NCBI RefSeq assembly: GCF_900113965.1 | Contig: NZ_FORI01000002.1 | Coordinates: 248,001-312,000, forward strand | Source of the DNA: Treponema bryantii | GTDB lineage: Bacteria > Spirochaetota > Spirochaetia > Treponematales > Treponemataceae | DNA: 64,000 bases | Direction of reading: 5' to 3' | Part shown: positions 9,314-18,322 of the stretch, in pieces | Position numbering within the stretch: position 1 is the first letter of the stretch | Layout: the number at the start of each line of letters is the position of its first letter | Notes under the pieces: model-generated | Databases searched by the model: none | The model's input: the letters and a program-made list of their open reading frames with translations, nothing else | What the model was told of the DNA's origin: nothing | Program-made: the position numbers and the translations under genes

Positions 9314-10255
9314 TTAGAAGTTTACCTGCTTAATAACGTCTTTGAGACATTCTGCACTGTGGCGGAGAGATTCAATTTCTGAATCTGTAAGAGGAGCTTC
9401 AATGCGTCCCTTAATTCCGTTGCCACCGATTACAGTTGGAATAGAAAGACATACATCCTTAATTCCGTATTCACCGTCGAGCATAGAAGAAATTGTAAGA
9501 ACAGAATCTGTATCGTAGTTCAAAGCTTCACAGAGAGTTGCTGTTGTTACACCAATAGCATAGTTTGTGCACTTCTTAGCAGCAATGATAATTCCACCAG
9601 ACTTGCGGATGTAGTCTTCAACGTCATTCTTGTCGAAATCTGGGAGTTTTGGTCCGCGGTATGATTTAGCAAATGAATCAACTGGAATAGAACCAATGTT
9701 AGCAAGTGACCAAGGTACGAAAGAAGAATCTCCGTGTTCACCGAATACGTAACCATGTACGTTTTCCTGTGCTACCTTGTAGTTTTCTGCGATACGAGCG
9801 CGGAAACGAGCTGTATCAAGCATTGTACCTGTACCGAAAATGCGGTTAGCTGGAATTCCAGAAGTTTTTACAAACTGATATGTAAGAATATCAACTGGAT
9901 TTGCAACAATAACATAAAGAGCGTTAGGAGCAGCCTTAGTAATCTGAGGAATTACAGACTTAGTGATATCAACGTTTGTCTGTGTAAGGTCAAGACGTGA
10001 CTGTCCAGGTTTGCGTCCAACACCAGATGTAAATACAACAATGTCAGAACCCTTAGCATCTTCGTAGTCACCATCATGAACATAAACAGGTCCAATGAAA
10101 GGAGTACCCTGGCGGATATCCATTGCTTCTCCCATAGCCTTTTCTTTAATGATATCGATGATAACGATTTCTGAAGCAATCTGCTTCAAAGTAAGGGCAT
10201 AGGCAACAGTTGATCCTACCTGTCCTGCACCGATGATTGTAATTTTTCTTGACAT
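9314..10255 (-). CDS. mdh: LDH/MDH-family dehydrogenase, probably malate dehydrogenase
   Basis: The 313-residue protein has the NAD motif GAGQVGS, Asp34 for NAD selectivity, the catalytic His174 in GEHGDSS and the substrate Arg150. The substrate-specificity loop reads GVGRKPGQSR. The residue just before KPG (here Arg81, position 102 in LDH numbering) is Gln in L-lactate dehydrogenases and Arg in malate dehydrogenases. This points to an LDH-like malate dehydrogenase, and the neighbour is fumarase. Automatic annotation could call it lactate dehydrogenase. AGGAGA lies a few bases before the ATG. Confidence 0.75.
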   Translation of the reverse strand: MSRKITIIGAGQVGSTVAYALTLKQIASEIVIIDIIKEKAMGEAMDIRQGTPFIGPVYVHDGDYEDAKGSDIVVFTSGVGRKPGQSRLDLTQTNVDITKSVIPQITKAAPNALYVIVANPVDILTYQFVKTSGIPANRIFGTGTMLDTARFRARIAENYKVAQENVHGYVFGEHGDSSFVPWSLANIGSIPVDSFAKSYRGPKLPDFDKNDVEDYIRKSGGIIIAAKKCTNYAIGVTTATLCEALNYDTDSVLTISSMLDGEYGIKDVCLSIPTVIGGNGIKGRIEAPLTDSEIESLRHSAECLKDVIKQVNF

Positions 10256-10389
10256 ATTTCTGTCTCCTATTAAATAAATATATCTATAATAAACTATAAT
10301 GAATATATTAAGCCTAATATATCTTTTTAATTATAATCTATTAAACGTTTTTTGTTAATAGAAAAACAAGAGGAAATATTCGGATGTGT

Positions 10390-12015
10390 TTAGCACAAAG
10401 CTCCGGAAATCTTTTCTGCTACAGCGGCATTTGCCGAAGCGTTACTGTCGATTTCATCAATAGCATGTCCAATGTTATTCAAATAATCTTCAAGGCTGCT
10501 AACCTTACGCTGCAGCTGTTCAGTACCATTTGAAATATTCTGGAGTGCAGTATTCTGCTGGATGATTTCTGAAGCAACTCCTTCTGCAAGTCGAGTGTTT
10601 GTATCAGCATCGTCTACAATGCGGGTGAGGGCATTCATAACGTCACGGGTTCCGGTATCAATTTCTGAAACGCCCGAAAGAATTTCCTCCATAACACGGA
10701 TTGTATTACGAAGCTCGTTTGTAATTGTCTTTGTATATTCAGAGAAGGAAACTACAGATTCTGAAGTTGCGTTTACGATTGTTCCGTTTTCTTCAAGTGT
10801 GTCTGTAATCTTCTGTGCATTCTTAGAAGTTTCTTCGGAAAGCTTACGGATTTCCTGAGCAATTACTGAGAAGCCTTTACCAAGAGTTCCGGCATGAGCA
10901 GCCTCAATAGAAGCATTCATAGCAAGAAGACCTGTCTGAGAAGCAATTTTATTTACGGCTTCTACGAAGGTTGAAACCTTGTCTGAAGATTCCTTTACCT
11001 TCATCATGTCGTTTACAAGATTTTGAAGAAGCTTCATCTGTGAGTCGAGGTTCTGAACGAGAGTGTTCATTCCGGCTCTCTGATCATTTGCAATGCTGCT
11101 GATATTTGTAAGGCTTGCAGACATTTCTGTAAGGGCAGCAGAGGTTGTAGAAATTGCATCACTCTGGCTCTGAACACTCTTTTTCATCTGCTCAGCTTTA
11201 TCATTAATCTGATAGCTGGAATCTTTGATAGTTATAGCTTCTGAACTGAGAGTATTTGTTTCAGTATTAATATAGTTATAAAGCTCTCTGATTTCAGAAA
11301 CACTGTTTGAAGCTTTATTTGTAGATTCTGATAGCTGCTTTCCTATATTAAGACCTTCTGCAGTTTCAATAATTACATTTGAAATCTTATTAAGTGCAAG
11401 GGAAGATTTATTTTCATTTTCTTCTGCACGTGAAACTACACGACGTGCAAAATTATCAAAAAGAAGAATACAGATATTTGCAGTAATGATACCCATTGAA
11501 CAGATGATGATGTTCATTGTTGCTGTATTAGGATCGGCCTGAAAAAGTGGCTGATATCTTACTACATTCTGAAGTCCCCATAGTGCAATACCGACACCAA
11601 AGAAAACATGAAGTTGTTTACGTCGTAGAGAAATTACATAGTTACAAACAGACATTACCGAAAGGAAACATGCATCTCTATATGGCAGATAATTTGTTAC
11701 AGTAAAGGGAGATCCATAAAATTCCACGGCGACGACAACAAGAATTGCGGCGGTTGTAAGCCATGCTCCAAAATGAATATGCTTTCGTTTGATGAGTGAA
11801 AGAGAAGTCATAAAGAACGAAAGAATAAAGAAGCTTCCAATACTAATAATGAAGTATTTGAATACAAAAAGAACTATTGCGAACAAACCAAAAAGAACAA
11901 GAAAAACAAGGTTGGATCCGGTAAGAATAGTTAACTGTTCCTGCTCTCGAATCGGGAGCTTTTCGAAATAATCCTTAGGAGGATAGAATTTCTTGTTAAT
12001 GTTAATATTTGCCAT
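10390..12015 (-). CDS. Methyl-accepting chemotaxis protein with multi-TM N-terminus
   Basis: The first 190 residues hold about six predicted membrane helices and no periplasmic Cache domain. The rest is a coiled-coil signalling domain with the conserved hairpin tip around IASQTGLLAMNASIEAAHAG and EIRKLSEETS. It therefore probably senses a membrane-associated or intracellular signal. The minus-strand promoter TTGCAC-N17-TAAAAT ends nine bases before the ATG, so the mRNA is probably leaderless. It diverges from the hydrogenase gene, which suggests, without proving, a link between redox state and taxis. Confidence 0.88.
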   Translation of the reverse strand: MANININKKFYPPKDYFEKLPIREQEQLTILTGSNLVFLVLFGLFAIVLFVFKYFIISIGSFFILSFFMTSLSLIKRKHIHFGAWLTTAAILVVVAVEFYGSPFTVTNYLPYRDACFLSVMSVCNYVISLRRKQLHVFFGVGIALWGLQNVVRYQPLFQADPNTATMNIIICSMGIITANICILLFDNFARRVVSRAEENENKSSLALNKISNVIIETAEGLNIGKQLSESTNKASNSVSEIRELYNYINTETNTLSSEAITIKDSSYQINDKAEQMKKSVQSQSDAISTTSAALTEMSASLTNISSIANDQRAGMNTLVQNLDSQMKLLQNLVNDMMKVKESSDKVSTFVEAVNKIASQTGLLAMNASIEAAHAGTLGKGFSVIAQEIRKLSEETSKNAQKITDTLEENGTIVNATSESVVSFSEYTKTITNELRNTIRVMEEILSGVSEIDTGTRDVMNALTRIVDDADTNTRLAEGVASEIIQQNTALQNISNGTEQLQRKVSSLEDYLNNIGHAIDEIDSNASANAAVAEKISGALC

Positions 12016-12024
12016 ATCATTATT

Positions 12025-12077
12025 ATTTTAATTTAATTTCAAATATTGTGCAAATAATAAATCTTTAATACTATTAT
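12025..12077. promoter_or_regulatory. Overlapping divergent promoters for MCP and [FeFe] hydrogenase
   Basis: The 8-bp sequence TTGTGCAA (12046-12053) supplies both -35 boxes. On the minus strand TTGCAC is followed by N17 and TAAAAT (12025-12030). On the plus strand TTGTGC is followed by N17 and TACTAT (12069-12074). Both -10 boxes lie within 11 bases of the start codons, and neither gene has a Shine-Dalgarno site. Confidence 0.6.
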
Positions 12078-12084
12078 ATACAAT

Positions 12085-13536
12085 ATGAATATCAACAATA
12101 ATGCCACAAACGTAAAGAGAGAACTGCTTGTTAGAATTGCAAAACTTCAGCTGGATGGTGAACTCGATTCTAGAAAAATAAATAAAATTCCTACTGAAAT
12201 GAGACCTTCCGGAACAGCTCCAATTGGCTGCTGTATTTATCATGACAGGGAACTCTTGAAAATGCGTCTTCTTGCGCGTATGGGAATTTCTGTTGAGAAT
12301 TATAATGATTTAAATGATCTTGATGATTATGCAAGAGAAGCGCTTGAAAGAGAAAAGCCTACCTGGCCTATGATAACTGTTTTGCACGAAGCTTGTAACG
12401 GTTGTGTAAAACAGAACTTTATGGTTACTAATGCCTGTCAGGGATGTTTTGCTCGCCCTTGTATGATGAACTGTCCTAAGAAAGCTATTCATATTGTTCA
12501 TCATGCTCATATTGATGCGGAAAAATGTATTCATTGTGGTCTTTGTGAGCAGAATTGTCCATACCATGCAATTATTAAAATTACTGTTCCATGTGAGGCT
12601 GCTTGTCCTGTAGGAGCTATTTCCAAGGGAGAAGATGGTCACGAAGTTATTGATTTTCACAAATGTATTTACTGCGGTAAATGTATGAGTGAATGTCCTT
12701 TTGGCGCTATGATGGACAAGAGCCAGCTGGTGGATGTTATTAAGCATATTATGGCTGGCAAAAAGGTTAGTGTGATGTATGCGCCTTCTATTGCTTCCCA
12801 GTTTAAGGCTAGTGCAGGACAGCTGGAGCGTGGTTTTGAGCAGCTCGGTTTTACACGAATATATGAAGTTGCTGCTGGAGCTGATATTACTGCGGACCGA
12901 GAAGCGGCTGAGTTTACAGAACGTATGAAACGTGGAGATAAGCTTATGACAACTTCATGCTGTTCAGCTTATGTTCGTGCGGTTCATATTCATGTTCCAG
13001 ACCTTGATCCATGTGTTTCTGAAACAAGAAGCCCTATGCATTATACTGCAGAGCTTGCTAAGAAAGATGATCCTTCTTGTGTCACTGTTTTTGTGGGACC
13101 TTGTCTTGCAAAACGTAGAGAAGGTTTTGATGATGAGTTTGTTGATTATGTAATTACTGCGGAAGAGCTTTCTGCTTTCTTTGAGGCTAAGGGAATTGAA
13201 GTTTCTAAACTTGAAGCTGTAAAGAAAACTGAAGTGCCAACTGCAAGCGGCCGTAATTTTGCACGTACAGGCGGTGTTGCTGAAGCTGTAAGATGCCGTC
13301 TTGCTGATTCTTCTATATTAAAGCTTGATGTTATTAACGGCTTGAATATAGAAGGTATGAAGAAGCTTAAGTACTATGGCGAAATTAATGCAGGTCGTGT
13401 TGAAGCTAAAGAAGGCGACGGAAATCTTGTTGAAGTTATGAGCTGTGAAGGCGGTTGTGTTGCAGGTCCTTGTGTCGTTCAGAAATTAAATCTTGCAAAT
13501 ATGCAGCTGGACAAATATGTAAAGGAAGGAAAATAA
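12085..13536 (+). CDS. Monomeric [FeFe] hydrogenase, group B-like
   Basis: The 483-residue protein has an N-terminal cysteine-rich region (ACNGCVKQN, ACQGCFARPC), ferredoxin-like clusters CIHCGLCEQNCP and CIYCGKCMSECP, and a C-terminal H-cluster domain. The three H-cluster signatures are TSCCSAY near 290, GPCLAKRREG near 337 and SCEGGCVAGPC near 452. They depart from group A (TSCCPxW, MPCxxK, ECPGGC) in the way I associate with the group B hydrogenases of anaerobes. It likely exchanges electrons with ferredoxin, but direction and partner are unproven. The next gene starts on the base after its stop codon. No HydE, HydF or HydG maturase is in the window. Confidence 0.85.
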   Translation: MNINNNATNVKRELLVRIAKLQLDGELDSRKINKIPTEMRPSGTAPIGCCIYHDRELLKMRLLARMGISVENYNDLNDLDDYAREALEREKPTWPMITVLHEACNGCVKQNFMVTNACQGCFARPCMMNCPKKAIHIVHHAHIDAEKCIHCGLCEQNCPYHAIIKITVPCEAACPVGAISKGEDGHEVIDFHKCIYCGKCMSECPFGAMMDKSQLVDVIKHIMAGKKVSVMYAPSIASQFKASAGQLERGFEQLGFTRIYEVAAGADITADREAAEFTERMKRGDKLMTTSCCSAYVRAVHIHVPDLDPCVSETRSPMHYTAELAKKDDPSCVTVFVGPCLAKRREGFDDEFVDYVITAEELSAFFEAKGIEVSKLEAVKKTEVPTASGRNFARTGGVAEAVRCRLADSSILKLDVINGLNIEGMKKLKYYGEINAGRVEAKEGDGNLVEVMSCEGGCVAGPCVVQKLNLANMQLDKYVKEGK

Positions 13537-15177
13537 TTGTCCGTTGCAGTTGTCTGTACAACTTTATTAATAGAAAAATCTCCTCAAGCCTTGCCGTTAG
13601 GAGCTGCATGCATTGCTTCTGCTGTAAAGAACTGGCCGAATCTTAAAGACAAGATTAATGTCAATCTTAAAGCTTTTTCTCTTGAAGATGATGATTTTAA
13701 AAAGCTGAAATCTAAAGATGAAAGGGCGGAGTATATTGCAGACAAACTTTATCAGCCTTGTGAAAAACTGATTGTCTGCTTTTCGTGCTTTGTATGGAAT
13801 GTCGAAATTCTTAGACAGGCCGCTGCGTTCTTAAAAACAAAAGGTGCTGTTACAATTGCAGGCGGTCCTGAAATTACGGCACATCCTTCTTTCTATAAAG
13901 ATTTTGATTATACAGTAAGTGGTGAAGGCGAGGTTTCTGTTCCGGAACTGATTTCAAAAATCATTAATACGTCTGAAAAATCAGACAAAGTTATAATTTC
14001 TCAATTACCTGAACTTTCTATCTTACATTCACCATATCTTGATGGAATTATTGATCCTTCTGAATATGAAGGTGCGCTCTGGGAACTTGCAAGAGGTTGT
14101 CCTTTTAAGTGTGCTTACTGCTATGAATCTAAGGGTGCAAAAACAGTAAGACTTTTCCCGATGGAGCGAATTAAAGCTGAGCTTGATTTATTTGCGAGAA
14201 AAAAGATTCCTCAGGTTTTCGTGCTGGATCCAACTTACAATGTAAATAAAAATCGGGCAGTGGAACTGCTCAGACTAATCAGACAAAAAACTCCGAATAC
14301 CTTTTATTATTTTGAAGCCCGTGCTGAGTTTATTGACCGTGAACTTGCCCGTGAGTTTACAAAGATTCCGTGCGCTTTACAGATTGGTTTACAGAGTGCA
14401 AATGAAGATGTATTAAAACTTGTAAACCGTCCATGGGATAAAAAGAAATTCTTAAAAGGTATTTCAATTTTAAATGAAGAAGGCGTTACCTTTGGCCTTG
14501 ATTTAATTTTTGGCTTACCAGGCGAAAGCTTTGGTTCTTTTAGAGATGGAATGGATTTTGCACTTTCTTTGTATCCTAATAATCTTGAAGTGTTCTGTCT
14601 TTCTGTTCTTCCTGGAACTGATTTATTTGACAGGGCAGAAGGCCTGGGACTTGAGTGGGAAAAAGATCCTCCGTATCACGTTATAAAAAATAAACAGTTC
14701 AGTATTGAAGATATGAAGAAGGCAAAAAAACTCGCTAAGGCCTGCAGTGTTTTTTATAATGACGGAAGAGCAGTGCCGTGGTTTAATTCTGTCTGCAGAG
14801 TTTTGAAAATGAAAGGTTCAAAACTTCTTGAGTTATTTTATGATAAAAAACTTACAATGGACGGTAATACGGACTGCTGCTGTGAACATACTCAGATAGA
14901 AAAACTACAGCTGGAATTCTTAAGAGCAATTTTTACCGAGCGAAAGATGGAAAGATATTTCAGGGCGACCGAGGATATTATAAAATTTTACGGAGCGATT
15001 TCCAGAACTACTGCAAGCGGTAAATCTGAAATTGTACAGCTTAATTACAATGCTGAATATGTTGCCTCTGATTATGCAAGTGATATCAGATGGTTTACAG
15101 AAAATCTTAAACCTCAAAGATCAAAAATACAGACCTTTATGAATCAGGGATCTGCCGACTTTAAATTTATTAAATAA
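13537..15177 (+). CDS. B12-binding-domain radical SAM protein (DUF4080-like)
   Basis: The start is TTG, directly after the hydrogenase stop, with AGGAAGGA upstream. Residues 1-150 resemble a cobalamin-binding Rossmann domain (LPLGAACIAS, AGGPEITAHP, GEGE). Residues from about 185 hold the radical SAM core with the cluster motif CPFKCAYC. The C-terminal part resembles the DUF4080 domain common to this group. Such enzymes use S-adenosylmethionine radical chemistry, sometimes with cobalamin, on unknown substrates. The zero-base spacing implies co-expression with the hydrogenase. It is not HydE or HydG by its motifs, so any role in cofactor chemistry is inference. Confidence 0.75.
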   Translation: MSVAVVCTTLLIEKSPQALPLGAACIASAVKNWPNLKDKINVNLKAFSLEDDDFKKLKSKDERAEYIADKLYQPCEKLIVCFSCFVWNVEILRQAAAFLKTKGAVTIAGGPEITAHPSFYKDFDYTVSGEGEVSVPELISKIINTSEKSDKVIISQLPELSILHSPYLDGIIDPSEYEGALWELARGCPFKCAYCYESKGAKTVRLFPMERIKAELDLFARKKIPQVFVLDPTYNVNKNRAVELLRLIRQKTPNTFYYFEARAEFIDRELAREFTKIPCALQIGLQSANEDVLKLVNRPWDKKKFLKGISILNEEGVTFGLDLIFGLPGESFGSFRDGMDFALSLYPNNLEVFCLSVLPGTDLFDRAEGLGLEWEKDPPYHVIKNKQFSIEDMKKAKKLAKACSVFYNDGRAVPWFNSVCRVLKMKGSKLLELFYDKKLTMDGNTDCCCEHTQIEKLQLEFLRAIFTERKMERYFRATEDIIKFYGAISRTTASGKSEIVQLNYNAEYVASDYASDIRWFTENLKPQRSKIQTFMNQGSADFKFIK

Positions 15178-15242
15178 AAATTATTACAACTTTTTTTTAA
15201 TCTATGATAAAATACTTTAAAATTATTTAAGGAGTGGTTTTT

Positions 15243-15998
15243 ATGAAAAAACTTATTACTTTGTGTATCGCATTATTTGTTTCTGCAGTTATGTTTGCAC
15301 AGAATCTTCCTGCATTCACAGAATCAGAAAATGCTTATGTATTTGATGCAAAAACATTGAAAGAAGATTTTGGTGATGCTTGTAAAATTGTAAACCTTAC
15401 TTTTGAAAAGAATCTTAAATTTGATGTTTATTTAATGAAATCAAATAAAAAGAAATGGCTCTTTGCTGGTGATGCAATTGTAAACGGTATCCTTGATTCT
15501 TGTGTTCTTGAGTCTGAATATGATGGTGATTATGATGATTACAGATATTTTGCACTCGTTCCAAAAGATGACAGAAAATATAATGTTACATTCACTTATG
15601 ACAACGTATTTATGTATGCATTCTCTAAAGAGTCTTGTGTATTCCTTGTAGACATGGATATTGATACTCCAGCTGATGTTAGAAAGAACTCAACTATTAT
15701 TGATGTAAACAGTGTAAAGGGTAAGTTCAAGGACAATATCAAATTGATTAATAAGTCATCTGATTCAAATATGGATTTCATTATTTTTGGATTTGATAGT
15801 CCAGATGCAACAAAGTGGGATGCTGTTGGTAAGGGGGATCTTAAGGAGTTTAATGATACAGACTCTGTAGAAACTGTTATTAACGATTCTTCAAACATGA
15901 AGAAATATGCATACTATGCTGTTTATGCAACTAACGGCAAAAAGTATGATGTAAATCCTTCTAAAGCTCACAATGACCTTATTATTGAAATTAAATAA
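15243..15998 (+). CDS. Secreted protein of unknown function
   Basis: I choose the ATG at 15243, with AAGGAG eight bases upstream; an in-frame GTG at 15234 lies inside that site. The 251-residue product starts with a typical signal peptide (MKKLITLCIALFV, cleavage near VMFAQ). The mature part looks like two related halves of about 110 residues, each with aspartate-rich beta-strand-like segments (KEDFGDACKIVNLTF and KGKFKDNIKLINKS). It has no lipobox and no recognised domain. It is followed by its own terminator, so it is probably monocistronic. Confidence 0.7.
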   Translation: MKKLITLCIALFVSAVMFAQNLPAFTESENAYVFDAKTLKEDFGDACKIVNLTFEKNLKFDVYLMKSNKKKWLFAGDAIVNGILDSCVLESEYDGDYDDYRYFALVPKDDRKYNVTFTYDNVFMYAFSKESCVFLVDMDIDTPADVRKNSTIIDVNSVKGKFKDNIKLINKSSDSNMDFIIFGFDSPDATKWDAVGKGDLKEFNDTDSVETVINDSSNMKKYAYYAVYATNGKKYDVNPSKAHNDLIIEIK

Positions 15999-16032
15999 AT
16001 CATTTTTGAGTTCATAGTTTTTAGTTGATTTG

Positions 16033-16065
16033 AAAGTCCTGGTTGAAAAATCAGGACTTTTTTTT
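16033..16065 (+). terminator. Rho-independent terminator after the secreted protein gene
   Basis: A 9-bp stem AAAGTCCTG/CAGGACTTT with a 10-base loop is followed by a T-run. Confidence 0.9.
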
Positions 16066-16138
16066 GACAAATTTTTAAAAATTTAGTTTTAAGCTATTGA
16101 CTAAAACAGAGCAAATCTATATATTTAATATATCACTT

Positions 16139-16211
16139 GCGGATGTCATATAACGGCTTATTATCTCAGCCTTCCAAGCTGATGACGAGGGTTCGACTCC
16201 CTTCATCCGCT
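16139..16211 (+). tRNA. tRNA-Gly (anticodon TCC)
   Basis: The sequence folds as a full cloverleaf. The acceptor stem is GCGGATG/CATCCGC with discriminator T. The anticodon arm is TCAGC-CTTCCAA-GCTGA with anticodon TCC, the variable loop has 4 bases, and the T arm is GAGGG-TTCGACT-CCCTT. CCA is not encoded. Confidence 0.95.
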
Positions 16212-16216
16212 CTTTC

Positions 16217-16251
16217 AAAGAGTTTCTAGAATCTAGAAACTCTTTTTTTTT
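16217..16251 (+). terminator. Rho-independent terminator of the tRNA-Gly transcript
   Basis: AAAGAGTTTCTA and TAGAAACTCTTT form a 12-bp perfect stem around a GAATC loop, followed by T residues, six bases after the tRNA. Confidence 0.9.
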
Positions 16252-16287
16252 GCTCTAAATTTTTCAGAGTTCTTGGGAGTCGAACTC

Positions 16288-17010
16288 TTACTGCAAATCA
16301 TTATAAATCTTCGGTTTGCCCAGGAAGTAGCCCTGCATTAATTTTATTGGGTATTTTTTCAGGTAGTCGTATTCTTCCTGAGTTTCTACGCCTTCGGCTA
16401 GGATTATGATTCCTTTTTGCTGAAGGTAATTACAGATATCAATCAATGCTTTTTGATTTCTTAGATTTGTGTGAATGTTTGAAATCAGTTTGCGGTCAAT
16501 TTTTACAATGTCCGGATTATAGAAATCTATACATTCTTCATCAATGTTTTTGCCAGTGCCATAGTCATCAATTGCTACAAACTCGTCTGTTTGAGATTTT
16601 ATAAACTGTGTAGTCTTTTTGTTGTGAGCATGGTTGTCAAACTCGGTGTATTCGAGCATTTCAATAACCAGGCGGCTCTTTAATCTGTGCTGTACAAGAA
16701 GATGAACTTTATCAAGCATTTCATCAGATACAAAAGCAGAAGGGAAGGAATTTAAAAATAACTTACCAGTAAGATTATTTTCTAAAAATTGTTTAGCTGC
16801 ATAATAGATTGTAAAATCTTCAATTTCATTTAATCGATTTAAACGGGCATATTCAGCTATTACTTCCATTGGTGTATAAGGAGTGGGACGCATAAGTGCT
16901 TCATAACCATAAATATTGCCAGTTTCAATTTCAAAAATCGGCTGAAATGCGAAATTAATTTTTTCCGGTTTTGACATCACGTCAAAAATTGAATTATTTT
17001 CTTTGTACAT
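16288..17010 (-). CDS. Stand-alone EAL-domain c-di-GMP phosphodiesterase
   Basis: The 240-residue protein is essentially one EAL domain. It shows the EAL signature in YGYEALMRP, the metal-binding Asn in LFLNSFPS, Glu in VIEMLEYTEFD, the paired Asp in IDDYGTG, Lys in PDIVKIDRKL and the late Glu in EGVETQEEY. All main catalytic positions look present, so hydrolysis of c-di-GMP to pGpG is likely. It has no sensor or membrane segment. It is transcribed towards the tRNA, away from manC. Confidence 0.85.
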   Translation of the reverse strand: MYKENNSIFDVMSKPEKINFAFQPIFEIETGNIYGYEALMRPTPYTPMEVIAEYARLNRLNEIEDFTIYYAAKQFLENNLTGKLFLNSFPSAFVSDEMLDKVHLLVQHRLKSRLVIEMLEYTEFDNHAHNKKTTQFIKSQTDEFVAIDDYGTGKNIDEECIDFYNPDIVKIDRKLISNIHTNLRNQKALIDICNYLQQKGIIILAEGVETQEEYDYLKKYPIKLMQGYFLGKPKIYNDLQ

Positions 17011-17091
17011 CCATTTAAGTCTAACATGAGATTTTGAATTATTACTAATAATTTTATTTTATATTTATGAAAATCATTTAATACACTTCAT

Positions 17092-17120
17092 TTGCCCTAA
17101 AACATAATATTTAATATAAT
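17092..17120 (+). promoter_or_regulatory. Promoter of manC, probably leaderless
   Basis: TTGCCC-N17-TATAAT ends six bases before the manC ATG, and there is no ribosome-binding site. Confidence 0.7.
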
Positions 17121-17126
17121 ACAAAT

Positions 17127-18182
17127 ATGATTATTCCAATTATACTTTCCGGTGGTGCCGGAACACGTCTTTGGCCGCTTTCATGGGGTGACCATCCAAA
17201 ACAGTTTCTACCGCTCGTTAGTGAGCGCACTATGATTCAGGAAACTCTTCTTCGTCTTAAAGGACTTCAGATTGGTTCTCCAATTATTTCTTGTGGAGAA
17301 GGTCACCGCTTTATGGTTGCCCAGCAGATTGGTGAAGTTAGTGAAACTAAGCCAACAATTCTTCTTGAACCTATGGCAAAAAATACTGCCCCAGCAATTG
17401 CAGCTGCCTGTTGTGCCGCTATGAAACAGGATAAAGATGCAGTAGTAGTAGTACTTCCAAGTGATCATGTTATTGCAGATGTAGAAGCTTTTCAGAATGC
17501 AGTAAAAGCTGCAGCAGTTAATGCTGAAAAAGGATATCTTGTTACATTTGGTATTGTTCCAACTTTCCCTGCAACAGGTTATGGTTATGTAAAAGCAGCA
17601 GGTACAGAAAGTGATGGTGCATATACTCTTGAAAAATTTGTAGAAAAACCTTGTCTTGAAAAAGCACAGGAATATCTTGCAAGCGGTGAGTATGCATGGA
17701 ACAGCGGAATGTTTGTATTTAAAGCTTCAACATTTATTGAAGAACTTAAGATTCATAATCCAGAAATGGCAAAGCTTTCAATTGAAGCATTTGAAAAGGC
17801 AACAGAAGATACAGACTTTATTCGTCTTAACAAAGATGCTTTTGGTCGGATTAAGGGTGACTCAATTGACTATGCTGTAATGGAAAAAACTTCAAAAGGC
17901 CGTGTAGTAAAATTAAATGCCGGCTGGGATGATGTTGGTTCCTGGAGCGCTCTTTATGATATCAGCAAGAAAGATGAAAATCAGAATGTTATCAAAGGTG
18001 ATGATGTAATTACAATTGATACAACTTCTTCTTACATCCGCGGCGGTAAACGTACTGTTGCTACAATAGGTCTTGATGATGTAGTAATTGTGGACAGTGA
18101 AGATGCCCTCCTTGTTGCCGCAAAAGGTAAGATTCAGGATGTAAAGAAAATCGCAGAAACAATTAAGAGCCGACAGGCTTAA
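17127..18182 (+). CDS. manC: Mannose-1-phosphate guanylyltransferase
   Basis: The protein opens with the nucleotidyltransferase signature LSGGAGTRLWPLS and continues with HPKQFLPL, the sugar-phosphate motif FVEKP near residue 173 and NSGMFVF. It makes GDP-mannose from mannose-1-phosphate and GTP for glycan synthesis. At 351 residues it lacks the C-terminal isomerase domain of bifunctional ManC/AlgA, so it is the short monofunctional form. It has its own promoter and terminator and is probably monocistronic. Confidence 0.92.
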   Translation: MIIPIILSGGAGTRLWPLSWGDHPKQFLPLVSERTMIQETLLRLKGLQIGSPIISCGEGHRFMVAQQIGEVSETKPTILLEPMAKNTAPAIAAACCAAMKQDKDAVVVVLPSDHVIADVEAFQNAVKAAAVNAEKGYLVTFGIVPTFPATGYGYVKAAGTESDGAYTLEKFVEKPCLEKAQEYLASGEYAWNSGMFVFKASTFIEELKIHNPEMAKLSIEAFEKATEDTDFIRLNKDAFGRIKGDSIDYAVMEKTSKGRVVKLNAGWDDVGSWSALYDISKKDENQNVIKGDDVITIDTTSSYIRGGKRTVATIGLDDVVIVDSEDALLVAAKGKIQDVKKIAETIKSRQA

Positions 18183-18203
18183 CTCAATACATTAATTATT
18201 TTA

Positions 18204-18237
18204 TAACGCTCCGGATAATTTCGGGGCGTTTTTTTTT
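18204..18237 (+). terminator. Rho-independent terminator after manC
   Basis: AACGCTCCGG and TCGGGGCGTT form an imperfect stem followed by a T-run. Confidence 0.85.
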
Positions 18238-18322
18238 AAATTTTTCAATTCAAAAAAAGCATGTTATAATTAAAATATCCAAAAAGTTTTTATTTTGATA
18301 TTTTTTCATGGAGTGTAATTAA

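Noticed and set aside
9314-10255. Annotation as L-lactate dehydrogenase.
   Set aside because: The family match is real, but the specificity residue is Arg rather than Gln and the neighbour is fumarase.
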